Assembly (NCBI GenBank): GCA_018449595.1
Contig: JAAVUU010000007.1
Coordinates: 124,001-188,000, forward strand
Direction of reading: 5' to 3'
DNA: 64,000 nucleotides
From: Rhizobiales bacterium dw_265
Lineage (GTDB): Bacteria; Pseudomonadota; Alphaproteobacteria; Micropepsales; Micropepsaceae
A model generated the notes under the pieces. The model made no database searches. It had not been told where the DNA came from and worked only from the letters and a program-made list of their open reading frames with translations. A program made the translations under genes and the position numbers. How positions within the stretch are numbered: position 1 is the first letter of the stretch; every line of letters starts with the position of its first letter. Shown piece after piece: positions 56,068 through 63,251 of the stretch.

Positions 56068-56627
56068 AGCGGGCGGTTTTCCTGACCTTGCTTTTGGCGG
56101 CGCCTGGCTTTTTTGGGGGGGCTTTCGCCGACGCCGCTGACGATCCGGCGGCGGCGGCCAGCGGTTTCTATGCGGTCTATGGCGGCCAGCACGCCCAAGG
56201 CATTCCCGATGCCACCGGACGGCTGCGTTTCCAGGCGGTGTTGTCGCCGCGCCTCAACAAGGCGCTTGCCGATGCGGCTTCGGCCCAGGCGCAGCTGAGC
56301 GCCGCCATCAAGAAAAACCCCAAAAGCGCCATGCCGCCGATGCTGGAAGGCGACATATTCTCCTCCCTGTTCGAAGGCGCGACCAGTTGGAAAGTCGGCG
56401 CTTGCGTCCAGCAGGGTTCGGGCGCGCGTTGCCCGGTGGCGCTGACCCATGCCGCCACCCCGGGTGAAAGGGCGCAGAAGCCCGCCAACTGGAACGATAC
56501 CCTGGTTCTGGTCGCCACGCCGCAGGGCTGGAAGGTGGACGATGTGATCTATGACGCCGGTTTCGCCCTTGGAAACACCGGCCGGCTGACCGATATGCTG
56601 TCCATGGTGATCGCCGCCAATCCTTAG
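56064..56627 (+). CDS. Exported DUF3828-like protein
   Basis: This is a 187-residue protein with a signal peptide ([22 protein letters not shown]). The mature part has [45 protein letters not shown] and [21 protein letters not shown], which resembles the DUF3828 pattern of small periplasmic proteins. Two Cys residues may pair. No enzymatic role is known. It is probably co-translated with mscL. Confidence 0.72.
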   Translation: MKRAVFLTLLLAAPGFFGGAFADAADDPAAAASGFYAVYGGQHAQGIPDATGRLRFQAVLSPRLNKALADAASAQAQLSAAIKKNPKSAMPPMLEGDIFSSLFEGATSWKVGACVQQGSGARCPVALTHAATPGERAQKPANWNDTLVLVATPQGWKVDDVIYDAGFALGNTGRLTDMLSMVIAANP

Positions 56628-56684
56628 GCTTTGGCCGTAACTTTCGATCGCATCCGGCGTATTAGGCAGGGAAAGGAAACCACA

Positions 56685-57077
56685 ATGTCCGACATCGCTT
56701 CTTCCAATAAAGTGGGGCGCACCCTCACCCCCGAACAGCACCGCGTGCTGGTCGAGCATGGCACCGAGCGCCCCGGTTCCAGCCCCCTCAACCATGAAAA
56801 GCGCCCCGGCGAGTTCCAGTGCGCCGGCTGCGGCGCGGAGCTGTTCGACGCCCACACCAAGTTCGACAGCGGCACCGGCTGGCCCAGCTTCTGGGACACC
56901 AAGCCCGGCGCGGTGACGACCACCACCGACACCAGTCATGGCATGGTGCGCACCGAGTTCAACTGCGCCCGCTGCGGCGGCCATCTCGGCCACGTCTTCA
57001 ATGATGGTCCCGGGCCGACCGGCCTGCGCTATTGCACCAACGGCTGCGCCCTGGATTTCAAGCCTGACGCCAAGTAA
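56685..57077 (+). CDS. msrB: Peptide-methionine (R)-S-oxide reductase MsrB
   Basis: MsrB repairs methionine-R-sulfoxide in proteins. The 130-residue protein has both CxxC zinc pairs (CAGCG and CARCG), KFDSGTGWPSFW and the H-x-G-H (GGHLGHVFNDGP) block. The catalytic cysteine sits in RYCTNGCALDF; the usual Ser-Ala after Asn is replaced by Gly-Cys, adding a possible extra redox Cys. The ATG at 56685 follows an AAAGGAAA. Confidence 0.95.
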   Translation: MSDIASSNKVGRTLTPEQHRVLVEHGTERPGSSPLNHEKRPGEFQCAGCGAELFDAHTKFDSGTGWPSFWDTKPGAVTTTTDTSHGMVRTEFNCARCGGHLGHVFNDGPGPTGLRYCTNGCALDFKPDAK

Positions 57078-57102
57078 GGCCCAAGAGGGCATTGCCAAAG
57101 AA

Positions 57103-57134
57103 AAAGGCCGCGCCCCGCAGGGGACGCGGCCTTT
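57103..57134. terminator. Bidirectional terminator between msrB and the H1-like gene
   Basis: A perfect stem AAAGGCCGCG/CGCGGCCTTT, extended by CCCC/GGGG, is flanked by A runs on the left and TTTG on the right. It fits termination of convergent msrB and the lysine-rich gene. Confidence 0.85.
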
Positions 57135-57150
57135 GTGCTTTCGCGGGTCT

Positions 57151-57573
57151 TCAGGGCTCGAAGGTATCGCGGGAGCGGCCCGCCGCGGCGGCTTCGGCAT
57201 CGCGCAGCGCGTCGCCTTCCGGGCCTTCCAGCGCCGCCTCGGCGGCCTTGGCAAGTTCCGGAATCTTGGCCTTGTTCTTCTTCACAAAGCTGGTCTCGGC
57301 CTTGTCGAAGGCCCGGGTGGCGGTATAGCTGCCTTCGCCCTCGTTCTGCGGCTTCTTGGCGGGCGCTTTCTTCTTCGCCAAAGCCTTCTTCGCAGGCACC
57401 TTCTTGGCGGCGGCCTTCACCGTCTTCTTTGTTTTCTTGGCCGGGGCCTTCTTGGCGGGGGCCTTCTTCGCCGGGGCCGTCTTTTTTGCCGACGCCTTCT
57501 TCTTCACGGTCTTCTTCTTCGCGGTTTTGGCGACCTTCTTCGTCGTCTTCTTTTTCTTCTTCTTTGCTGCCAT
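57151..57573 (-). CDS. Lysine/alanine-rich histone H1-like protein
   Basis: This is a 140-residue protein. The N-terminal ~85 residues are almost entirely Lys, Ala, Pro and Thr with KKAPAKK-type repeats, like bacterial H1-like DNA-binding proteins. The C-terminal part (YTATRAFDKAETSFVKKN and an Ala/Glu-rich tail) is acidic-helical. The start is the ATG at 57573; 30 further upstream codons are open but not low-complexity. The protein probably binds nucleic acid, but the repeats give no specific assignment. Confidence 0.75.
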   Translation of the reverse strand: MAAKKKKKKTTKKVAKTAKKKTVKKKASAKKTAPAKKAPAKKAPAKKTKKTVKAAAKKVPAKKALAKKKAPAKKPQNEGEGSYTATRAFDKAETSFVKKNKAKIPELAKAAEAALEGPEGDALRDAEAAAAGRSRDTFEP

Positions 57574-57703
57574 GTCATTCACTCCTTTTTCAAGGTCGCC
57601 CCCGCTGGCGCGGATGCTCCATGGTTGATGTTGGTGCAAAAACTCTACGCGCCTTCGCGGCAATGCGCGAGAGTCAGTCTACGTCTCTTTGCGGGTTTCT
57701 TTG

Positions 57704-58609
57704 TCAGGCCGAAAGCGCCAGACGCTCCATCAGCCAGGACGCCGCCGGACCCGGCGGCATGTCGCTGCGATAGACGGTATGGAAGCGGTAGCTGATATCG
57801 CCCGGCGTCTCGATGTTCAGCGCCACCAGCCGTCCGCGCTTGAGGTCTTCATTCACCATCGGCTTGGGCATGTTGCCCCAGCCCAGTCCGGCAAGCAGCA
57901 GCGCATGCTTGGCGCCCAGATCGGCCAGCCGCCAGCTTTTCACCGACACCACGCCGAAGTCGCGATCCGCGGTCAGCGCGGAACGGTCGGTGAGGACAAG
58001 CTGGACATGATCGCGCGCCAGGGCGGCGCTGACCGTGCCCTGCATCATGGCAAGCGGATGGCCCGGCGCCGCCACCGGAATCAGTTTCACCGATCCCGCC
58101 GGGCCGCGGGTCAGAAGATCGCTCGCCAACTCCAGCGGGCCGCTGACGCCGAAGGCGGCCACGCCATCCATCACCGCCTGGGTCACCGCGCCCAAGGTCT
58201 CGACCCGCAGGCGCAGGGCGACGGTGGGATACTTCTTCTGGAATTCGTCCAGCGCCCGCACCAGCTTCCTGGCGGGCAGCATCACATCCACCACCAGCGA
58301 GACTTCCGCCTCCAGGCCCTGGGTCAGTCCGCGCGCCTTGGCCAGCAAGCCGTCCAGCGCAATGGCGAGTCCGCGCGAGTCCGACAGGATGGCGCGGCCG
58401 GCATCGGTCAGGGTCGGCCGGGCGGTGCCGGCGCGGGCAAACAGGGTGACTCCAAGCTGGCTTTCCAGGTTGGCGACGGCATAGCTGATGACCGAGGTGG
58501 CGCGGCCCAGCTTGCGGGCGGCGGCGGCAAAGCTGCCGGTCTCCACAATCGCCAGAAAGACGGCGATCTGGTCCAGAGTGGGGGCACGGGGTTCCACGAC
58601 GCGCTCCAT
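57704..58609 (-). CDS. LysR family transcriptional regulator
   Basis: This is a 301-residue LysR regulator with the N-terminal HTH (FLAIVETGSFAAAARKLGRATSVISYAVANLE) and a substrate-binding domain ending RSDMPPGPAASWLM. It is divergent from wrbA with 103 bp between, so it probably controls that quinone oxidoreductase. Two ATCCCAGT direct repeats lie in the gap. The inducer is unknown. Confidence 0.9.
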   Translation of the reverse strand: MERVVEPRAPTLDQIAVFLAIVETGSFAAAARKLGRATSVISYAVANLESQLGVTLFARAGTARPTLTDAGRAILSDSRGLAIALDGLLAKARGLTQGLEAEVSLVVDVMLPARKLVRALDEFQKKYPTVALRLRVETLGAVTQAVMDGVAAFGVSGPLELASDLLTRGPAGSVKLIPVAAPGHPLAMMQGTVSAALARDHVQLVLTDRSALTADRDFGVVSVKSWRLADLGAKHALLLAGLGWGNMPKPMVNEDLKRGRLVALNIETPGDISYRFHTVYRSDMPPGPAASWLMERLALSA

Positions 58610-58643
58610 CTGTTCAGCTTTCTCGAACGGTCAGATCGAAATT

Positions 58644-58669
58644 ATCCCAGTTTCCAGAACAATCCCAGT
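58644..58669. promoter_or_regulatory. Possible LysR-type operator: ATCCCAGT direct repeat
   Basis: ATCCCAGT occurs at 58644 and 58662, 18 bp apart, in the gap between the divergent LysR gene and wrbA. No clean T-N11-A dyad was identified, so this is a weak prediction based on location and repetition. Confidence 0.3.
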
Positions 58670-58712
58670 GCCCCATGTTCCGGGTTGCAGTTTTTCCTAC
58701 GGAGTTTCCCCC

Positions 58713-59336
58713 ATGGCCGATTCAAAGTCCGCCCCCAAAATCCTGATTGCCTTCTATTCCCGCTCCGGCACCGTCGAGGGCCTGGCCCGCGCCGTCGCCG
58801 AGGGCGCCGAGGCCGCCGGCGGCGAGGTGCGGTTGCGCCGCGCCCGCGAACTGGTCGGTCATGACGTGCTGAGCACCGTGCCGGGCTGGAAGGAAAGCGC
58901 GGAGGCGATGAACGCCCGCTATGCCGCCCCCACCGCCGAGGACGCCGAATGGGCCGATGCCATCATCTTCGGCACCCCCACCCGTTTCGGTTCGGTGTCG
59001 TCCGAACTCAAGGCCTATATCGATGGCCTGGGCGGCTTGTGGTTCCAGGGCAAGCTCAACGGCAAGGCCGGTTCGGTGTTCGCCGCCTCGTCCCAGCCGC
59101 ATGGCGGCAGTGAAATCACCGCTCTGTCGCTCTATCCGGTGCTGGCGCATCTGGGCCTGATCATTGTGCCGACCGGCTATGCCGATGGCGCGATGTTCGC
59201 GGGCGCGGGTTCGCCCTATGGCGCGTCGGTGATCTCCGGCAATCCGCCGGCGGGTCCGACCGAGGCCGAACTCGCGGTCGCCCGCTTCCAGGGCAAGCGC
59301 GTGACGGACGTGGCGAAGAAACTGATCGTCGCCTGA
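58713..59336 (+). CDS. wrbA: NAD(P)H:quinone oxidoreductase WrbA (flavodoxin-like)
   Basis: This FMN enzyme performs two-electron quinone reduction, protecting from redox stress. The 207-residue protein has the FMN-phosphate loop YSRSGTVEGLARAV, DAIIFGTPTRFGSVSSELKAYID and GSVFAASSQPHGGSE. The ATG is preceded by GGAG; an upstream open frame covering the LysR start is not used. It is transcribed divergently from the LysR gene. Confidence 0.94.
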   Translation: MADSKSAPKILIAFYSRSGTVEGLARAVAEGAEAAGGEVRLRRARELVGHDVLSTVPGWKESAEAMNARYAAPTAEDAEWADAIIFGTPTRFGSVSSELKAYIDGLGGLWFQGKLNGKAGSVFAASSQPHGGSEITALSLYPVLAHLGLIIVPTGYADGAMFAGAGSPYGASVISGNPPAGPTEAELAVARFQGKRVTDVAKKLIVA

Positions 59337-59347
59337 TCCTGCTCCAT

Positions 59348-59388
59348 TGTCGTCCCGGACGGCGCGATAGCGCCGATCCGGGATGACA
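59348..59388. repeat. TGTCAT-type palindromic element, minimal copy 5
   Basis: A single hairpin of 41 bp follows wrbA. TGTCGTCCCGGA pairs with TCCGGGATGACA (one mismatch), and inside it CGGCGC/GCGCCG closes a GATA loop. The ends and the CCCGG core match the larger elements, but the inner arms and second hairpin are missing. Confidence 0.7.
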
Positions 59389-59417
59389 AGTGGGGAGAGG
59401 CCGGCAATATTCAGCCC

Positions 59418-59861
59418 ATGGCCGAACTCTATCTTGAAGACTTCGCGGTGGGTCAGCGCTTCCTCAGCGCGACCCACCAGCTTGATGCCGGCCAGATCAA
59501 GGCCTTTGCCGCCCAGTTCGATCCCCAGCCCTTCCACCTGGACGAGGCGCTGGCGGAAAAGACCTTCTTCCACGGCCTGGCGGCCAGCGGCTGGCACACC
59601 GCCGCCATCACCATGTCGCTGCTGGTCAGGAGCGGCATGCCCATCGCGGGCGGGCTGATCGGCGCGGGCGGGGAACTGACCTGGCCGCGCCCGACACGGC
59701 CGGGCGACGTGCTGCAGGTGGAAAGCGAAATCCTGGCGGTGACGCCGTCGCGGTCGAAACCGGAGCGCGGCATGATTACGGTGCGCAGCATCACCCGCAA
59801 CCAGAAGGGCGAAGCGGTGCAGGACATGACCACCAGAATGTTGGTGTGGAAGAAACCCTGA
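59418..59861 (+). CDS. MaoC family dehydratase (hot-dog fold)
   Basis: This is a 147-residue hot-dog protein with the MaoC pattern: FAVGQRFLSATHQL at the start, FDPQPFHLDEALAEKTFFHGLAASGWHT with the conserved Asp and His region, and ELTWPRPTRPGDVLQVESEI. Such enzymes hydrate or dehydrate acyl-CoA, but the substrate cannot be told from sequence. Located between two palindromic elements, with its own upstream gap. Confidence 0.88.
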   Translation: MAELYLEDFAVGQRFLSATHQLDAGQIKAFAAQFDPQPFHLDEALAEKTFFHGLAASGWHTAAITMSLLVRSGMPIAGGLIGAGGELTWPRPTRPGDVLQVESEILAVTPSRSKPERGMITVRSITRNQKGEAVQDMTTRMLVWKKP

Positions 59862-59873
59862 CCGCCTCTGCTC

Positions 59874-59951
59874 TGTCATGGCCGGCCTCCGAGCCGGCCA
59901 TCCATGTACAGCACTGGCGGGTGGATGGCCGGGTCAGGCCCGGCCATGACA
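59874..59951. repeat. TGTCAT-type palindromic intergenic element, copy 6
   Basis: A 78-bp element lies between convergent MaoC and the Na+/H+ antiporter gene. The ends are TGTCAT and ATGACA. Left hairpin ATGGCCGGC/GCCGGCCAT with loop CTCCGA; right hairpin ATGGCCGGG/CCCGGCCAT with loop TCAGG. ATCCA/TGGAT inner arms enclose a short loop. It matches copies 1 and 3 in design. Confidence 0.75.
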
Positions 59952-59965
59952 TATTGGGGGGAACG

Positions 59966-61582
59966 CTACAACGCCCTCGCCGTCCCACTCTCACCCGCAT
60001 GGCGGATGCGGGAATCTTCCAGATCCAGTTCGCGCTCGATGCGGCGGCGCGCATTGTCGTCAATCTCGCCGCGATAATACAGGCTGGCGATGCTGGCGCG
60101 CTCGGCATCGACGAACTGCAGCTGCAGGGTGGTCGCGGCGTTGCTGGCTTCGCCGGTGATGATGTCTTCGCAGGCGGCGACGAAATAGGCGCGCCGGTCC
60201 TCGCTGCGCCGCCGCAGCGCCGCCGCGGCCGCCGGCGAGGCCACCGCGCCTTCCAGCGAATCCAGCCGCGCCAGCGCGGCGTCGATGCTGGCGACGCGGG
60301 CGACGATCTCGCGCCGCTTGGATTGCTCGGCCTCGCGCTGGCCGGGGCCGTCCAGCCCCAGCCAGCCGATCACCGACGGCAGGGCCAGGCCCTGGCCCAC
60401 CAGGGTCACCAGGATCACCGCGAAGGTGACCAGCAGGATGGCGCCGCGATGGGGAAAGGGCGCGCCATTGGCCATGATCGGAATGGACAGCGCCGCCGCC
60501 AGCGACACCACGCCGCGAATGCCGGTGAAGGCGACCACGAAGGTGCCGCGCCAGGACGGCGCCGGATCGCGCCGCGCCAGGGCGGGCGACAGCAGGCGCG
60601 GCAGGTAGGTCGCGGGATACACCCACAGGAAGCGCACCGCGACGATGACAATACAGACCGCGGCGCAGGCCAGCGCCAGTTCCTCGCCCTGGGTCAGGTC
60701 CAGGCCCTCCGCCACGACGCGGGCCTGCAGCCCGGTCATCAGGAAGATCACGCCCTCGATCAGATAGATCACCATGTCCCAGACAAAGAAGCCCTGCAGC
60801 CGGGTGGCGGGCGAGATGAAGCGCGGCCCGTTCCAGCTGACATAAAGACCGCAGATCACCGTCGCCAGCACGCCAGACCCGCCCATGACCTCCGGCACCC
60901 AGAAGGCGGCGAAGGGCGTCAGCAGCGCGAACGCCATCTCGACGCGCGGATCGTTGGCCCAGCGCCGCAGGCTCAAGGTGCTCCAGCCGATGAACAGGCC
61001 CCAGGCGACCTCGCCGCTGACGATCAGCAGGAATTCTCCCACCGCGACCGGCAGGGAGAAGGCGCGCCCCATGGTCACCGCCTCGACCGCGAAGCTGAAC
61101 AGGATCAGGGCGGTGGCGTCGTTCACCAGCCCTTCGCCTTCCAGGATGGTGAGGATGCGGCCCGGCAGGGCAAAGCGCCGGGCGATGGACATGGGCGCGA
61201 CCGCATCGGGCGGCGATATCACCGCGCCCAGGACAAAGCCCACCGCCAGCGGCAGGCCGAACAGGTAATGCACCACCCCCGCCACCGCGACGGTGGTAAG
61301 GATCACCAGCCCCACCGCCAGCAGCAGGATGGCGCGCAGATTGTTGCGAAAGCCGCGCCAGCTCATGCCCACCCCGGCGCGGTACAGAAGCGGCGGCAGC
61401 AGCAGGGTCAGCACCAGGTCCGGGCGCAGTTCCAGCCGGGGCACGCCCGGCACGAAACCCAGCCCCAGGCCCAGCAGCACCAGGAAGATGGAAAAGGGAA
61501 TGTGGGTGCGCCGGGCCCCCAGCGCGGCAAAGGCCGTCACCGCGACCAGGGCGAAACCGATGGGAAGAACGGGCAGCAGCAT
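59966..61582 (-). CDS. Monovalent cation/proton antiporter, CPA1 (NhaP/YjcE-like) family
   Basis: This is a 538-residue Na+/H+ exchanger. About 12 hydrophobic segments are followed by a hydrophilic C-terminal region of about 130 residues. The ion-site motifs are ISPPDAVAPMSIARR and GEGLVNDATALILFSF, and the conserved FTGIRGVVSLAAALSIP occurs in the later helix. The C-terminal tail is charged and likely regulatory. The promoter would face the tRNA-Arg gene upstream. Confidence 0.93.
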   Translation of the reverse strand: MLLPVLPIGFALVAVTAFAALGARRTHIPFSIFLVLLGLGLGFVPGVPRLELRPDLVLTLLLPPLLYRAGVGMSWRGFRNNLRAILLLAVGLVILTTVAVAGVVHYLFGLPLAVGFVLGAVISPPDAVAPMSIARRFALPGRILTILEGEGLVNDATALILFSFAVEAVTMGRAFSLPVAVGEFLLIVSGEVAWGLFIGWSTLSLRRWANDPRVEMAFALLTPFAAFWVPEVMGGSGVLATVICGLYVSWNGPRFISPATRLQGFFVWDMVIYLIEGVIFLMTGLQARVVAEGLDLTQGEELALACAAVCIVIVAVRFLWVYPATYLPRLLSPALARRDPAPSWRGTFVVAFTGIRGVVSLAAALSIPIMANGAPFPHRGAILLVTFAVILVTLVGQGLALPSVIGWLGLDGPGQREAEQSKRREIVARVASIDAALARLDSLEGAVASPAAAAALRRRSEDRRAYFVAACEDIITGEASNAATTLQLQFVDAERASIASLYYRGEIDDNARRRIERELDLEDSRIRHAGESGTARAL

Positions 61583-61678
61583 GGGGGGAGTTTGGGGGCT
61601 GGGCGTCTGGCAGGCAACGCGCTTGTTGCCTGGCGCCCACTCGCATCCTCGCCATCGCTCGGATGCTCCGTGGCACCT

Positions 61679-61711
61679 GATTTTCTAACGGGCGAAGCCC
61701 GTAAGAAAATC
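61679..61711. terminator. Hairpin beside tRNA-Arg with GAA loop
   Basis: An almost perfect stem GATTTTCT-a-ACGGGC-gaa-GCCCGT-a-AGAAAATC ends 2 bp from the tRNA 3' end. It could terminate the tRNA transcript. The tail is only moderately T-rich on that strand. Confidence 0.5.
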
Positions 61712-61712
61712 A

Positions 61713-61789
<77 letters not shown>

Positions 61790-61818
61790 TTGTCGTCGGA
61801 TGGGCGTCTATAAAGCAA

Positions 61819-61852
61819 AAAGGGCGCGCAACGCAAAGCGGACGCGCCCTTT
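61819..61852 (-). terminator. Intrinsic terminator downstream of the YidB-like gene
   Basis: AAAGGGCGCG/CGCGCCCTTT form a 10-bp stem. On the minus strand it is followed by a T run, fitting termination of the yidB-like gene before the tRNA gene. Confidence 0.8.
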
Positions 61853-61875
61853 ATGACTTTTAAGCCTTCAGGCCC

Positions 61876-62217
61876 TCAGGACTGGGCCTGGTTTCCCGCC
61901 AGCATCGGCAGATGCTCGGCCAGATGGGCCAGGGCGCTGTTGGGGTCCATCCCCAGGGAAGAGGCGATTTCCTGGATATGTTCCGGGGTCAGCGCCGCCT
62001 TGAGCTGGTCCGCGCTGATCGGCAATCCCTGGCCGCCGCCGGTCCAGGACGACACCAGGTCGCCCAGGCCCGAAGACTGAAGCTGGCCCAGGACGCCGGA
62101 CAGACCGCCCAGCGAAGACCCTTGCAGAACATTGTTCAGAACGCCCTGGGCGCTGCCTTCGGCGCCTTGCAGGACCGCGCCCTTCACGGCGCCGATCGCG
62201 TCATCCAGAAAACCCAT
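61876..62217 (-). CDS. YidB family protein (DUF937)
   Basis: This is a 113-residue Gly/Ser/Leu-rich protein typical of YidB/DUF937: MGFLDDAIGAVKG at the start, LGGLSGVLGQLQSSGLGDLVSSWTG in the middle and LKAALTPEHIQEIASSLGM near the end. The function of this family is not settled. It ends before a strong terminator and starts 29 bp after the neighbouring gene. Confidence 0.88.
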   Translation of the reverse strand: MGFLDDAIGAVKGAVLQGAEGSAQGVLNNVLQGSSLGGLSGVLGQLQSSGLGDLVSSWTGGGQGLPISADQLKAALTPEHIQEIASSLGMDPNSALAHLAEHLPMLAGNQAQS

Positions 62218-62246
62218 CGCTCAACTCCTGTTTGTGTGAACCAGAC

Positions 62247-62630
62247 CTACATCCAGGTCGCGACGCCCTTGTGACCGGAGCAGGTGCCGCTGCGGTGCTT
62301 GTAGGTCACGACCGTACCGTCCTTGCACTTGGCCGAGCCGGTCTCGGCGGGGGCCGCCATCTTCATGGAGGAGCCGCTCATTTTCATGGCGGGGGCGGGC
62401 GCGGCCATCTTCATTGCGGGGGCAGGGGCCGCAGCAGCGGGCTTGGCCTTCATGCAGGTGCCCATGTAATCGGTGTATTTGGTCTTCTTCTTGTCGGCGT
62501 CGGATACGGTCTTCCAGGACGCGGCGCAGCTCTTCATGCTGGACTGCTGGGCGGTGTCGGCGGCGAAGGCGCCCCCCAAGGCGGCAGTGCCCAGCAAGGT
62601 GACGGCGGCCAGGATGATGTGCGTGCGCAT
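62247..62630 (-). CDS. Exported protein with DUF3761-like C-terminus and MKM repeats
   Basis: This is a 127-residue protein with signal peptide (ILAAVTLLGTAALGGAFA). A PsiF-like segment (MKSCAASWKTVSDADKKK, YMGTCMKAK) is followed by three MKM-containing repeats (APAMKMAAPAPAMKMSG) and a DUF3761-like end (CKDGTVVTYKHRSGTCSGHKGVATWM). The function is unknown. The repeats may be a flexible linker. Low-complexity composition is local to the gene. Confidence 0.75.
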   Translation of the reverse strand: MRTHIILAAVTLLGTAALGGAFAADTAQQSSMKSCAASWKTVSDADKKKTKYTDYMGTCMKAKPAAAAPAPAMKMAAPAPAMKMSGSSMKMAAPAETGSAKCKDGTVVTYKHRSGTCSGHKGVATWM

Positions 62631-62737
62631 GAAGCAACCCCTTTTTGAACGCCCCCGAAGTATGCGGCGCCCGGCCCCCGATGCAAGCAGGACGGGTGGT
62701 TTTCACAAAAGATTCTTCGCCAAAGATTTTTCGCCGC

Positions 62738-63220
62738 TCAAAGCGCCGCAAGCAGCGCCGCGATATCGGCGGAGGCGGGTTCCTGCTTGAGGATGGCCTG
62801 CGGCAGCACCGGCTCCGGCGCGCCGCCGGTCAGGTCCACCACCGTCAGCCGCCGCACCCGGGACAGGTCTTCGGTCGCCACCGCCTGGAGCATGGCCGCC
62901 GGCCAGGCCGGGTCACGCGCCACCCCGGCGAAGGCGGCGGGATCACAGGCATGCACCAGAACCAGCCGCACCCCGGAAGGCGGCTGCAAACGCGCGGTCA
63001 GCAGCCGGGTCAGCCGGCGCGAGCCCGCCGCGTCATTGGCGATGACCAGCAGCGCTTTTTCCGCCAGGCGCGCGCCCAGCGCGGCGCTGTCCATGAACAG
63101 CAGGCCGCCGTCAGGGCCTTTCGCCGGATGCAGCCTGGCGATGGTATCGACATGGGCGGCCTCGCAGGCGGCGATGAAGGCGCGGCGGGCGGCGCGATAG
63201 CCGTTGCGTTCCGGGGACAT
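62738..63220 (-). CDS. Protein of unknown function, possible degenerate DUF2817 relative
   Basis: This is a 160-residue soluble protein. The start (NGYRAARRAFIAACEAAHVDTI, HPAKGPDGGLLFMDSAALG) and the segment VRLVLVHACDPAAFAGVAR resemble the DUF2817 M14-type peptidase family. The zinc-binding HGVEG-type motif and the later catalytic parts are missing, so it is unlikely to be a metallopeptidase. It could be a shortened relative with another role. Its start is divergent from the VanX-like gene. Confidence 0.55.
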   Translation of the reverse strand: MSPERNGYRAARRAFIAACEAAHVDTIARLHPAKGPDGGLLFMDSAALGARLAEKALLVIANDAAGSRRLTRLLTARLQPPSGVRLVLVHACDPAAFAGVARDPAWPAAMLQAVATEDLSRVRRLTVVDLTGGAPEPVLPQAILKQEPASADIAALLAAL

Positions 63221-63251
63221 GGCCCTACTTTACCATAAGGAGTTTAGCGCA

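Noticed and set aside
57356..57628. Plus-strand frame rich in Phe and Ala antisense to the H1-like gene
   Set aside because: Phe-rich translation is simply the complement of AAG/AAA lysine codons.
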